33,780 nt of DNA from Thermoplasmata archaeon. Its GTDB lineage: Archaea > Thermoplasmatota > E2 > DHVEG-1. How positions within the stretch are numbered: position 1 is the stretch's first letter; the number at the start of each line of letters is the position of its first letter. The stretch lies in contig JADBLO010000120.1 in the NCBI GenBank assembly GCA_014894395.1, forward strand, positions 1 to 33,780, read 5' to 3'. The position numbers and the translations under genes are program-made. The notes under the pieces were generated by a model. That model was not told where the DNA came from and made no database searches. It saw nothing but the letters and a program-made list of their open reading frames with translations. Positions 1 through 8,443 of the stretch are shown in pieces.

Positions 1-34
1 ACGACCATTTTGGATAACGGGGAGGTTAAAATTT

Positions 35-45
35 CCCCGAAGGGG
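35..45 (-). terminator. possible hairpin downstream of the C25 peptidase gene
   Basis: Read on the minus strand, a CCCC-TTC-GGGG hairpin lies about 20 nt past the stop codon of the peptidase gene and is followed by AAATTTT. The stem is only 3-4 bp, so its role as a terminator is weak inference. Confidence 0.25.
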
Positions 46-63
46 CTTTCTTGTTATTTATTT

Positions 64-2007
64 CTATTGATATCCACCGATTTTCAGGCTTGGGTCACCA
101 AGGAGGATATGGGTTTCAAGGACTTTTGCATCGTATCGATTCGTATCAACAGGGAAATTGTTGATATAGCCAGTAACGTCTTGGTAATAGGTTTGTCCAA
201 GAATCGTGATGTTTTGTTGATTGTATAATCGGAAGAATTCAAGTTCTAACCAACCGTCATAGTATTGGGTGCAATCTGGGATTCCATCATGGTCCCCATC
301 CCCAATTTGATCACAACCGTACCCACAGCTTCCTATGGATGCGATTGTCCCCCCTCGTGCTTTGACAAACACCCAACTCCAGCATTCTGGAACCCAGTTA
401 TATAACCAGAACGAACCGAAATCATTTGGTCCGGTGGAGAAATAATGAAATTTTTCCTTCAGGAATCCTCTGATGATATTGATTGGTGTAACATCAATTT
501 CGCTGTTATGACAGCCACCAACTAAAAGGATTGGATACATATCTTTATTGGATAGTTTTACCATGTCCGAGTTGCTGAATTCTCCAGTCCAGTTCCGGTA
601 ATCGCTGTTGTTATGGGTTGCCCACATATTCGGGCTTCCATGTCCTGCGAAGAACAGAAATCCACATCCCTCGCTAATTTCATTATGTATGTTTTTCGTG
701 GTGAGGTTCCCAAGAGACGTCCAGAGTTTCACCGGAGTGAATTGAGGCATAATCTCAAGTGCTTTCCCCGTGACAGTTTCTCCTTCAGTGTAATTGGTTC
801 CGCCTTCTTCGCTTTTATCGTAGGTATCACCACCAGCGACAACCATTCTGTTAAACCAGTCTTTTCCTGCAGTTGTGTTCTCATAGGTGATGATTTTATC
901 AACCATGGTTTTTACTTCAGATTTAAACATGCAGGCCAGTCTGCCGACATAGACATCTGGTGCTAGGTCAACCTTATCTTCTGGTGGCTGGGGGTAAGGC
1001 CATTCTGCGTAGATGCCGTCGTTATCAGTATCCCAGCTGCAGAAACTTCCGTTTGCATTATACAGATCCGTGTAATAGAGGTCCGAGGCAAATCTAAGTT
1101 CTTCATAAGCCGATCCTTTATCTGTCTCTAAATAACTATATCGAACCGGTACTTGGACGTAGTTACCCACCAGCATGACGTAAGTTATGTTCCAAGTTTC
1201 TTTCGCGTTTTTAATAAAATATTTTATTTTTTCTTGGATATCTCGGCCTTCTACAGGGAAATATGTACCATCTTTGATGTCGTTGATTGTGACGAGTTTT
1301 GTTTGGACCCCATGGCTATTTTTATGAGCGACAAGAGGCTGTAGTAACGGGGCGTATTTATTATAACAAATGATGACCAAATCATAGGCATCGCTGAGTG
1401 GTGAAAAAGGATGGAGTGGTTGCTCGTAGGTAATGTCGATGGTGATGGAATCAATGGATTCTAAGATGTCTTGAACCGGATTATATCGCGCAGGGTTTAC
1501 CTGAATGGTAAGAAATGTCTTTAAAATGTTATCTTTGTTGAGTCCTCCGGTGAGTCGATACGAGTACCAGTTATCAGGGAAAAATTGGTTTTTTGTGTAT
1601 ATCTCAGCGTTTTCAATTGGTTGCACGATTTGGTTTTGCGTTGGGATTGGAACTGGTTTTGTAGCTGGGGCGATCTTTTTTATGAGTTGAATCTCATGTG
1701 TACCGGTTATGGTGCATCGGACGTTATTAACAAGTGTACCGAACGGTAATTCAAGGGTTTTCATGACGACAGGTAATATCGGTTCACCTGGGATGTTTCG
1801 GTAATTCGTGACTTCATTTATCTGCAAGGTGACAAAATCGTTGTTGTCTTTTACAGATGGCTGTGAAAACTGATAAGAAACGGTATTTGTTTGAAGCAAC
1901 GACTCAGTAGGTTTTTTTGTTTGTATGTTTCCTGCTTGGATACTCCCCACAATCATTAGCAGTGTCGTGAGTATACTTGCAACAAGGATAAATTCTCTTT
2001 TCTTCAT
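64..2007 (-). CDS. Secreted C25 (gingipain-type) cysteine peptidase
   Basis: This 647-aa protein is predicted to be an exported cysteine endopeptidase that degrades extracellular protein. Residues 1-25 form a signal peptide: a KKR start, a hydrophobic stretch, then a small-residue cut region near SIQAG. A gingipain-type propeptide-like region occupies roughly 45-200. The peptidase domain has the expected dyad, His456 in FAGHGSPNMW and Cys499 in LLVGGCHNSE. The chain ends in LLGDPSLKIGG, a motif common at the end of C25 domains. I see no sorting domain or C-terminal membrane helix, so it is probably released or only loosely attached. The ATG at 2007 is preceded by AAGGGG and a TATA element. 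Together with the OPT transporter and the second peptidase-like gene it suggests growth on protein. The family call is firm; substrate specificity (Arg or Lys) cannot be read here. Confidence 0.9.
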   Translation of the reverse strand: MKKREFILVASILTTLLMIVGSIQAGNIQTKKPTESLLQTNTVSYQFSQPSVKDNNDFVTLQINEVTNYRNIPGEPILPVVMKTLELPFGTLVNNVRCTITGTHEIQLIKKIAPATKPVPIPTQNQIVQPIENAEIYTKNQFFPDNWYSYRLTGGLNKDNILKTFLTIQVNPARYNPVQDILESIDSITIDITYEQPLHPFSPLSDAYDLVIICYNKYAPLLQPLVAHKNSHGVQTKLVTINDIKDGTYFPVEGRDIQEKIKYFIKNAKETWNITYVMLVGNYVQVPVRYSYLETDKGSAYEELRFASDLYYTDLYNANGSFCSWDTDNDGIYAEWPYPQPPEDKVDLAPDVYVGRLACMFKSEVKTMVDKIITYENTTAGKDWFNRMVVAGGDTYDKSEEGGTNYTEGETVTGKALEIMPQFTPVKLWTSLGNLTTKNIHNEISEGCGFLFFAGHGSPNMWATHNNSDYRNWTGEFSNSDMVKLSNKDMYPILLVGGCHNSEIDVTPINIIRGFLKEKFHYFSTGPNDFGSFWLYNWVPECWSWVFVKARGGTIASIGSCGYGCDQIGDGDHDGIPDCTQYYDGWLELEFFRLYNQQNITILGQTYYQDVTGYINNFPVDTNRYDAKVLETHILLGDPSLKIGGYQ

Positions 2008-2044
2008 AATTGTATCCCCTTAATACAGTATCTAACACCTTAAT

Positions 2045-2055
2045 GTTATAAAAAA
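2045..2055 (-). promoter_or_regulatory. TATA element of the C25 peptidase gene
   Basis: On the minus strand the sequence reads TTTTTTATAAC, about 40 nt before the ATG at 2007. A Shine-Dalgarno-like AAGGGG lies at about 2016-2021. The spacing fits an archaeal TATA box with a leader of about 15 nt. Confidence 0.5.
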
Positions 2056-2178
2056 CTTTTGATACTCGGTTGGTCCGTTTTTTATCCATAAAGTTAAATA
2101 CGTAATCTATAATACGCCACTCCTGCGGTTCCGAGGAAACGAAGAACCGAAGATATAAAAAAAAGGAAGTATATAATA

Positions 2179-2355
2179 ATGGAAAAAAGAGATAGATCCG
2201 ATCGTGGTAGTCGGGATTATGGCGCACCTCGTGAACTGCACGATGTTACTTGTGCAGATTGCGGTAAGGAAACCCAAGTTCCGTTCGCACCCGATGGTAA
2301 CAGACCCGTCTACTGTAGGGACTGTTATCAGAAGCATCGGCCAAAGAGATTCTAA
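2179..2355 (+). CDS. Small CxxC-x17-CxxC zinc-binding protein (58 aa)
   Basis: A 58-aa basic protein starts at the ATG at 2179, with GGAAG 9 nt upstream. The N-terminal 20 residues are rich in Arg, Asp and Ser and probably disordered. Cys25 and Cys28 (TCADCGK) and Cys46 and Cys49 (YCRDCYQ) are separated by exactly 17 residues, which matches the small CxxC-x17-CxxC zinc-ribbon family found in archaea and bacteria. The C-terminus KHRPKRF is strongly basic, so nucleic-acid binding is plausible but not shown. A TATA-like GATATAAAA lies only about 26 nt upstream of the ATG, so a nearly leaderless transcript is also possible. The function of the family is not established. Confidence 0.8.
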   Translation: MEKRDRSDRGSRDYGAPRELHDVTCADCGKETQVPFAPDGNRPVYCRDCYQKHRPKRF

Positions 2356-2356
2356 G

Positions 2357-2400
2357 TAGATATATATCTATAATCGTTCGAACGTGGTTTTTTCTTTTTC
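2357..2400 (+). terminator. Bidirectional terminator region between convergent genes
   Basis: Just past the zinc-protein stop codon there is a perfect 14-bp palindrome (TAGATATATATCTA, 2357-2370), then a 10-bp palindrome (CGTTCGAACG, 2375-2384), then a T-rich tract (2388-2399). The T-tract would terminate the plus-strand transcript in the usual archaeal way. The GH13 gene converges from the other side and stops at 2420. Confidence 0.5.
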
Positions 2401-2419
2401 TTCTCGGAGGAAGGAAAAA

Positions 2420-3583
2420 CTACTTTTTATTCTTTTTTTGTATCAATTTTTCGTAAAATGTGAGTATTTCCTGGTCTTGGGTATTCCAGTTCATGGGTTG
2501 ACGTGCTTGCAAGTCTCCGTTTGAGGGGATGGTCCATTGTGATGTTGTTTGTGTCATCCCGATTTCTGTCCCGTAGTAGATGATCGCAGGCTGTGGAAGT
2601 GAGAATTGGATGGATGCTGCTGTTTTCAGTTTTGCTTTGTCGTTTCCACATTCGAAGAGGAATCGGTCCATATCGTGATTATCGAGAAAGGTCGGTAATA
2701 GAAAATTCTCAGGGAAGTGGGCGTAGTGATTCTTTAGTTGTTTTTCCAGCATTTTTTCTGATATCTTTGGGTCTGTAACATATTTTTTTAGAAGCTCTCG
2801 AACCTTGAAGTCTAAGACGCCGTCAAGCTCCCCTGTGTATTCTTTAAACAAATTATCTGAGGCGGCATAAGAGAGCCATTTGAAGAATTTATTACGTACT
2901 TGAAGCGTGCGGAGTTCTTTTTGTTTGATGCCCATCATCCATGCCTCACCGATGAGCACCGCGTTTGGGTAGTGGTCTTTGATTTCCTGTTTGAAGTCTC
3001 TCCAGAACGCATGCGACGGGCCGATCACATGGTCGAGGCGAAACCCGTCAAGACCCGTGTCGAGCCAATATTTCGCAGCATTTATGATGTGGTTTCGTGT
3101 CGGTGGGTTGTTGAGGTTGAGCTTTGGGATTTCTTTTACACTCAGAAAACAGAGGTATTCGTCTGGCCAATGTGTGAAATAAAACCAGTCCTTGTACGAG
3201 CTATTCTTATCGTTTTGCGCCTCCTTGAAAAAGGGGTGTTCTTTTGAACAGTGATTTGGGACAAAATCTGCGATGATATGCAGGTTCTGTTCATGAGATG
3301 CTTGTATCAGATCCTTGATGTCTTCTACGGTTCCAAAATGCGGATCAACCTGATAGAAATCTGTGATATGGTATCCATGGTACGCAGAGGTTTTATAAAA
3401 TGGAGAAACCCATAGTGTTGTGACACCAAGCTCGCTCAAATAGGGGAGTTTACTGATGATACCTCTGATGGTTCCCCCTAAAAAAATTGGTTGATTCCAG
3501 TTCTCGGTTGAGTGAAATCCTGCGAACCGATCGATAAAGATATGATAGATGACACTATTTTTAACCCAGTCCACACCACTCAT
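2420..3583 (-). CDS. GH13 alpha-amylase-family glycosidase, cytoplasmic, lacking domain C
   Basis: Predicted to hydrolyse or transfer alpha-glucosidic bonds in starch- or glycogen-like substrates. All four GH13 conserved regions are present: DFVPNH (I), GFRLDHV with the catalytic Asp (II), LIGEAW with the acid/base Glu (III) and FLDNHD (IV). There is no signal peptide, so it should act inside the cell. The open frame extends to a start at 3604, but I choose the ATG at 3583 (MSGVDWVKN): the TATA box CTATAAAAG is centred 26 nt upstream, which predicts a leaderless message. The protein (387 aa) stops right after the last barrel helix (FYEKLIQKK), so the usual beta-sandwich domain C is missing. 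Only 64 nt separate it from the convergent gene, which leaves no room for a frameshifted remainder. Confidence 0.88.
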   Translation of the reverse strand: MSGVDWVKNSVIYHIFIDRFAGFHSTENWNQPIFLGGTIRGIISKLPYLSELGVTTLWVSPFYKTSAYHGYHITDFYQVDPHFGTVEDIKDLIQASHEQNLHIIADFVPNHCSKEHPFFKEAQNDKNSSYKDWFYFTHWPDEYLCFLSVKEIPKLNLNNPPTRNHIINAAKYWLDTGLDGFRLDHVIGPSHAFWRDFKQEIKDHYPNAVLIGEAWMMGIKQKELRTLQVRNKFFKWLSYAASDNLFKEYTGELDGVLDFKVRELLKKYVTDPKISEKMLEKQLKNHYAHFPENFLLPTFLDNHDMDRFLFECGNDKAKLKTAASIQFSLPQPAIIYYGTEIGMTQTTSQWTIPSNGDLQARQPMNWNTQDQEILTFYEKLIQKKNKK

Positions 3584-3604
3584 CAAGGAAGGATGCACTA
3601 CCAT

Positions 3605-3613
3605 CTTTTATAG
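3605..3613 (-). promoter_or_regulatory. TATA box of the GH13 gene (leaderless start)
   Basis: CTATAAAAG on the minus strand is centred 26 nt upstream of the ATG at 3583 and lies only 10 nt upstream of the alternative ATG at 3604. It therefore favours the inner start. Confidence 0.6.
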
Positions 3614-3686
3614 TGTTTTGATACCTTGACGTTGTTCAGCCATGCCCTTTAAATTCTATGATTTGATTGATATCATGAGGGTTTCT

Positions 3687-4067
3687 ATGGTCAAAGAGAT
3701 ACACATTCAACATGTGGCAGTCGAATGTTCAGATCAACAATCATCAGATCGCTTTTTTACGACAACTCTCGGAATTCCGAAGATTAAAAGTACAATACTT
3801 TCAAAAGAGGTATCTGCAGCGATTTTTGGGATTAACAAGAACGTGCCCATTGAAATCTACGACAATGGGAAGATGCGAGTCGAAGTATTCATCAATACGA
3901 CTAGGAGAGAACCAACCTATGATCATATTTGCATTGAGGTGGATAATAAAAGTGATTTTATTACTCAGTGTAAACAACAAGGGTTAGACCCGTTCTTCGT
4001 TGAGAAAGAAGGGAAACAGTTGTTGTTTGTTCGGGATTACTCTAATAATCTGTATGAAGTAAAGTAG
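3687..4067 (+). CDS. VOC (glyoxalase/bleomycin-resistance) superfamily protein
   Basis: A 126-aa single-module VOC-fold protein. The pattern is typical: an initial strand with a possible metal-ligand His (IQHVAVECSD), the helix SDRFFTTTLG, a second half beginning YDHICIEVDN with another His, and a closing strand LFVRDYSNNLYEVK in which the final Glu is a frequent metal ligand. The spacing suggests a lyase, isomerase or dioxygenase-like enzyme, or a binding protein; the substrate cannot be told. The frame opens at 3642, but the ATG at 3687 has GAGG (3677-3680) 6 nt upstream and leads straight into the first VOC strand, so I use it. It is divergent from the GH13 gene. Confidence 0.8.
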   Translation: MVKEIHIQHVAVECSDQQSSDRFFTTTLGIPKIKSTILSKEVSAAIFGINKNVPIEIYDNGKMRVEVFINTTRREPTYDHICIEVDNKSDFITQCKQQGLDPFFVEKEGKQLLFVRDYSNNLYEVK

Positions 4068-4078
4068 ATGTCTTTATT

Positions 4079-6073
4079 TCAGTGTTTTTTGTTGGATATG
4101 ATTTCTCGTATGGGGATGTATGCGAGCAGGGCACCGATGTATGCAAACACGAGAAGTCCTGGCCACCAGGGTGCGGTTTCGAAAATTGCAAGCTGAATCC
4201 CGAGCACAATAAGGACCGCGACGACCACGCCCATTAATGCTTCGCCGGCGACAAGTCCTGCGGTGAATAAGAGTCCGGTTCGTATCGCTTTTTCCTTTGG
4301 TGTGACCCCGGTTTGTTTGATTGCAAGCTCCCAGTCGCTTAGTTCTTCTTCTTCCGCGCTCCCGTATTTCTTCTTTAGGACAGCATCGGTCATGTAGCGG
4401 ATGCCTCCGCCGATGAAGATCGGAACCGAAAGAGTAAATGGAAGATAGATTCCAATCGCAACTGGGAGAACCGGGAGTTCGATGAGGATGAGGACGAATG
4501 CGAGTACTGCGCCGGCAACCACGTACGGCCAGAGCATGTTTCCGCCTAGGATTCCTTGAACGATTCCTTTCATGAGGAATGCTTGTGGGGCTGGAAGTTT
4601 CGTGCTGCCAATGGTAAACGCCTGGTGTAACACGCCGATGACGATTCCGACCACGGCAGAAATTGCAACCACTCCGAAGATCATCGAGATCTGTAGTTTC
4701 TTTGGTGTTGCTCCGATCATTTGACCGGATGCCATGGTTTGCAGCAGGTCTCCGGAGATTGATCCGCCGATGCAGACGACCGCGGAGATGAAAATCACGA
4801 TTGCCATACCTTGTAATCCTGTTACTCCGAGTCCAAGCATCAGTAAGCTGACAATAAGAAGTATGGTGACCGTTACTCCTGAGATAGGGCAGTTGGAAGA
4901 GCCGACAAGACCGGTGAGGTATCCTGCCAGCGCGCTGGCGATGAATGCGAGAAAAATGGTAAGAATCGCCATAATAAGCGAAATACCCATAAGTCCCGAG
5001 AGTAACTGATATAATACAAAAATCGGCAATACCATTGCTCCGATGGCTATAAAGACAAGTTTGTAGTTCAAATCTTGTTCGGTGCGTTTTTGTGTTTTCG
5101 ATCCCCGTTTTCGTAATCCCATTGCTGCTTCTTTGACGCTGTCGACAAGGTTTGTTCGAATGGAGTACACGGCCCAGAGACCACCAATGAGCATTGTTCC
5201 GACACCGATGTATCGTACCTGTTCACCCCAGATGGTGTAGAACCCTCCGATGAGGGTACCTAATCCTGCGTATTCTGTTATTGGAGCTGGGAGTCCGGTG
5301 ACGAGGATGAGGAGCGGTGCTATAATGACCCAGCCGAGCAGCCCTCCTACGAATACATATGATGAGATCCGCGGTCCGATAATCCAGCCAACCGCTAGTA
5401 ACGCAGGTGACGTGGTGGTTCCACCGTAGAACCATGATTCATGCTCTTTTCCAAAAATAGCGTATTTTCCGATGCTGACCATGCCATCGATGGTATCGCG
5501 AAAGAGATTGAGAGACAGTTGTCCGAATTTGAATAGTGCTGCGGCTAGAGCGCCAATGGCAAGCCAGATCCCGCTCACACGGTCTTTCTTATCGACTTGT
5601 TCTCCACCGACTGTTGTCGTGAGAACCGCTGCGACCGCGATTCCTTCAGGGAACGGAAGATCTGTTTTGACGACGAGCGCTCGTCGAAGAGGGACCATCC
5701 AGAGGACACCCAGTATTCCTCCAATGAGAGAAATGAACGTTGTTTCTAGGTAGTTTATCTCGGTCCAAGCTCCTACTAAAATAAGGGCTGGGATGGTGAA
5801 GATGACTCCTGCTGCGATACACTCCCCCGCTGATGCACCCATGGTTGCGATGTTGACTTCGAGAATCGTTGGTTTGAATGGTTTCATTAATGCGAGAGCC
5901 ATGACTGCGCCAGGGATGATTGCAGAAACCGTCATTCCTGCGTAGAGTCCGAGGTACGCGTTTGCTGCTCCAAGAACGATAGCGAGGAATATCCCCACCA
6001 GTATAGCTTTAATCGTTAATTCTGGAATGGTTTTTTCTGCAGGGATAAATGAAGGGAAGTTTTCTCTCGTCAT
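4079..6073 (-). CDS. OPT-family oligopeptide transporter
   Basis: A polytopic membrane protein of about 664 aa with roughly 15 hydrophobic segments. It resembles the prokaryotic OPT family (TIGR00733-like), which imports oligopeptides or metal chelates by secondary transport. Characteristic stretches include the N-terminal VLGAANAYLGLYAGMTVSAI, the gly-rich GSSNCPISGVTVT, and SGDLLQTMASGQMIGATP in the middle. A large loop rich in Lys and Arg lies near residues 320-340. The frame opens with a TTG at 6082, but the ATG at 6073 (MTRENF) has a TATA element about 22-25 nt upstream, so a leaderless ATG start is likely. Beside two secreted peptidase-like genes, peptide import is a reasonable guess; OPT members that carry metal-siderophore complexes are the alternative. 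Confidence 0.88.
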   Translation of the reverse strand: MTRENFPSFIPAEKTIPELTIKAILVGIFLAIVLGAANAYLGLYAGMTVSAIIPGAVMALALMKPFKPTILEVNIATMGASAGECIAAGVIFTIPALILVGAWTEINYLETTFISLIGGILGVLWMVPLRRALVVKTDLPFPEGIAVAAVLTTTVGGEQVDKKDRVSGIWLAIGALAAALFKFGQLSLNLFRDTIDGMVSIGKYAIFGKEHESWFYGGTTTSPALLAVGWIIGPRISSYVFVGGLLGWVIIAPLLILVTGLPAPITEYAGLGTLIGGFYTIWGEQVRYIGVGTMLIGGLWAVYSIRTNLVDSVKEAAMGLRKRGSKTQKRTEQDLNYKLVFIAIGAMVLPIFVLYQLLSGLMGISLIMAILTIFLAFIASALAGYLTGLVGSSNCPISGVTVTILLIVSLLMLGLGVTGLQGMAIVIFISAVVCIGGSISGDLLQTMASGQMIGATPKKLQISMIFGVVAISAVVGIVIGVLHQAFTIGSTKLPAPQAFLMKGIVQGILGGNMLWPYVVAGAVLAFVLILIELPVLPVAIGIYLPFTLSVPIFIGGGIRYMTDAVLKKKYGSAEEEELSDWELAIKQTGVTPKEKAIRTGLLFTAGLVAGEALMGVVVAVLIVLGIQLAIFETAPWWPGLLVFAYIGALLAYIPIREIISNKKH

Positions 6074-6086
6074 TTTATTCAAGCTA

Positions 6087-6100
6087 CTATATAAATATAG
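6087..6100 (-). promoter_or_regulatory. TATA element of the OPT transporter gene
   Basis: The AT-rich near-palindrome CTATATTTATATAG on the minus strand is centred about 21 nt upstream of the ATG at 6073. No Shine-Dalgarno sequence is present, consistent with a leaderless message. Confidence 0.45.
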
Positions 6101-6144
6101 GTATAAGGGTATTAAAAGTTATTTGATAAAGAGGCTTATCTCGT

Positions 6145-7281
6145 TTATATAGTAAAATGAAATGTTGGGTCTCCGACTACGATGAAATCACCAATACAGG
6201 TGTCTCCGATCATTGCTTCTGCAAGTGTTTTTCCTGTCAGAAGCTCGGGGACGACATTCTCCAGGAAACTGACTGGTGTGGAAAACCCGTTTTGGGAGAG
6301 AAGGCCGAGAGCCATGACCTGAATATGTGTGCTGGTGAAGATTTTTGAGCCGTACCAGGAGCCATCGATGCTGGAATCTAGCTTGTTGTTGTCTTGTTGG
6401 TTGGACCACCAGCCGCCAGCGTAGCATCCGTCTGCTCCAAAGAACGGTGTCTGTAAGGTGTCAAGGTTTTCTACCGTGAACCATCCGATGTTTTTTTGTG
6501 CGTTGACATCGGTTCCTGCTGGGGTGGAGTGGCCGTGTACGAAGTATGCAGTGTATGGTTCTGTGAGTGATGCGCTGATATCTGAACCTGTAGCATCTTC
6601 GGTATATGAGAGGGTTCCGTGATCACTGAGTTTTTGGTAAATTGCTTTGGAGTTGGCGTTGAGGTCAGAGCTTTCGAAGACTTGGATGCTGTTTGGGTTT
6701 GTGGTGTGTCTTTGGATGGTGAATTTGTGAAATGCGGAGATGATTGATGATTTCTTTTGTTCGTAGGAAAGATCATGGGTTGGGTAGAGAAGGGAAATAC
6801 AGATATTCAGAGTGGTTGGTTTGCAGATGATGCTTTGTTCGGTGAGTTCATAGGTGGTTGTTCCTCCGAGGGTGGACCAGGGTAGCATGCTGGGTTGTTC
6901 AAGGTAGTCGCAGTCTCCGCCGAGTGCGGTGTTGAGGTCTTCACCGACCATGATGCAGGCTTTCACAGGGTGATTGTTGTAGGTGGTTTCAATGATGTTG
7001 TCTATTTGTTGGTAGTTGTTTTCATCTTCATGTATTGGGATGATTCGGGAGGTCCAGCCAAGATCGTTGGATACGGCTGTGATGTAGGAATCTATTGCGG
7101 TGTGAATATCAGTGTCTTTTTCATATTGGGGGGAGAGAATGATGAGAAGATCGGGGTGTTCTTCGGTGACGATGGGGTCGTTGGGTGTTGTTTCTTGGGC
7201 GTGTGTGGAAAAGAACGGGAGTTGACTAACAAAAAGAAGTGCCATGAGTGTGAGAATGATCCTGCTAAGTGTGTGTGTCAT
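6145..7281 (-). CDS. Secreted gingipain-like (C25/caspase-fold) protein
   Basis: A 378-aa exported protein with a signal peptide (hydrophobic run LTLMALLFVSQLPFF, then FSTHAQE). The C-terminal half has a caspase/gingipain-like dyad: His249 or His251 in YFVHGHSTPAG and Cys286 in GADGCYAGGWW, 35-37 residues apart, close to the spacing in gingipains. Like the peptidase at the start of the window it ends in a GDPTFHF motif, equivalent to GDPSLKI there. It lacks the long N-terminal propeptide-like part, so it is a shorter and divergent member. I choose the ATG at 7281 because GGTGGAAGG (7286-7294) precedes it with 4 nt spacing; the ATG at 7296 lies before that site. The catalytic assignment is inference from motifs. 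Confidence 0.75.
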   Translation of the reverse strand: MTHTLSRIILTLMALLFVSQLPFFSTHAQETTPNDPIVTEEHPDLLIILSPQYEKDTDIHTAIDSYITAVSNDLGWTSRIIPIHEDENNYQQIDNIIETTYNNHPVKACIMVGEDLNTALGGDCDYLEQPSMLPWSTLGGTTTYELTEQSIICKPTTLNICISLLYPTHDLSYEQKKSSIISAFHKFTIQRHTTNPNSIQVFESSDLNANSKAIYQKLSDHGTLSYTEDATGSDISASLTEPYTAYFVHGHSTPAGTDVNAQKNIGWFTVENLDTLQTPFFGADGCYAGGWWSNQQDNNKLDSSIDGSWYGSKIFTSTHIQVMALGLLSQNGFSTPVSFLENVVPELLTGKTLAEAMIGDTCIGDFIVVGDPTFHFTI

Positions 7282-7296
7282 CTTTCCTTCCACCAT

Positions 7297-7495
7297 ACCT
7301 CAATCGTTATACTCTTTCATCGGCCTTATTTAAAGCTATATATGATATACTGTTACAATTATTATATTTAAATCTACCGTGTGATTATATCTAATAGAAA
7401 AACTTACAAAAAGTAAGAATGCCCGCTACTTTTTCGTCAATAAAAAAAAGGAAAAAAATTCAATTTTGAATTACCTTAAAAACCGTATTCTATGC
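7297..7495. other. Intergenic region, AT-rich
   Basis: About 200 nt with no supportable gene. It holds the promoter area of the gingipain-like gene and, past the transketolase stop codon, a minus-strand T-rich terminator at about 7441-7460 next to the near-palindrome TTCAATTTTGAA. Confidence 0.5.
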
Positions 7496-8443
7496 TTATT
7501 TTATGAGTTTTTTTACGGTCTTCACTATATGAGGTGTACTTAATCCATATTTTTCAAAAAGTTCCTCAGGTTCGCCTGATTCACAGAACATATCTTGTAC
7601 ACCCATCCGTTTGAACTTGGTTGGCGAACCGTCTTCTGCAAGGACTTCGCTTACCGCGCCCCCTAATCCTCCGATCACCGAATGTTCTTCCACGGTCAGG
7701 ATTGCGTTGGTTTCCCGGGCGCATTTTATTACAAGTTTTTCATCAAGTGGTTTAATGGTATGCATGTCAACTACACGAACCGACACCCCATCTTGAGATA
7801 ATTTTTCCTGTGCGTCTACTGCTTGGGCTACCATCGTACCACACGCAATGATACTCACATCAGATCCATCTTTGACGACGAGTCCTTTTCCAATCTTAAG
7901 GTCCTTGAGGTCTTCTTTTTTATAGAGAACTGATGCGTTTGCGCGTCCGATTCGAGCGTACATCGGGCCTTCGGTTGTTGCCATCAGCTCGACAAGACGT
8001 CGTGTCTGGGTCGCATCGCTCGGTGCAAGCACGGTCATGTTCGGGAGCACTCGCATCAACGTGAGATCCTCGATCATCTGATGACTCGCGCCGTCTTTTC
8101 CAACGCTGATTCCGCCATGGGTCGCAAAAATTTTCACATTCGCTTTCGAGTATGCAACATCGATGCGAATCTGATCATAGACCCTGCCGGTTGCAAAAAC
8201 GGCAAAGCTACTGGCAAAGGGGATTTTCCCGCAGGATGCAAGCCCAGCAGCAGTCGAGATCATGTTTGCCTCGGCGATCCCCATCTCAAAAAACCGCTCT
8301 GGGTATTTCTTTGCAAACAAAATGGTTTTTGTTGACTTTGAAAGATCTGCGTCGAGTACGACGATATTGTGGTATCTTCCCCCGAGTTCCACGAGGGTCT
8401 CTCCATACGCGTCTCGAGGGTTCGCCATCTCTTTTTTGCTCAT
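7496..8443 (-). CDS. Transketolase, C-terminal subunit
   Basis: A 315-aa subunit carrying the pyrimidine-binding and C-terminal transketolase domains. FFEMGIAEANMIS contains the Glu that activates thiamine diphosphate, and GGISVGKDGASHQMIEDL is the typical following loop. With the N-terminal subunit encoded just upstream it forms the split transketolase usual in archaea, which moves two-carbon units between sugar phosphates. In lineages without an oxidative pentose pathway this supplies pentoses and erythrose-4-phosphate. The start codon overlaps the upstream stop codon in ATGA (8440-8443), so the two are translationally coupled. Length is normal for the split form. DXP synthase shares these domains but is a single fused chain. 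Confidence 0.93.
   Translation of the reverse strand: MSKKEMANPRDAYGETLVELGGRYHNIVVLDADLSKSTKTILFAKKYPERFFEMGIAEANMISTAAGLASCGKIPFASSFAVFATGRVYDQIRIDVAYSKANVKIFATHGGISVGKDGASHQMIEDLTLMRVLPNMTVLAPSDATQTRRLVELMATTEGPMYARIGRANASVLYKKEDLKDLKIGKGLVVKDGSDVSIIACGTMVAQAVDAQEKLSQDGVSVRVVDMHTIKPLDEKLVIKCARETNAILTVEEHSVIGGLGGAVSEVLAEDGSPTKFKRMGVQDMFCESGEPEELFEKYGLSTPHIVKTVKKLIK

Noticed and set aside
10-228. 72-codon plus-strand frame opposite the C25 peptidase
   Set aside because: Antisense to a well-supported coding region, with no ribosome-binding site or recognisable domain.
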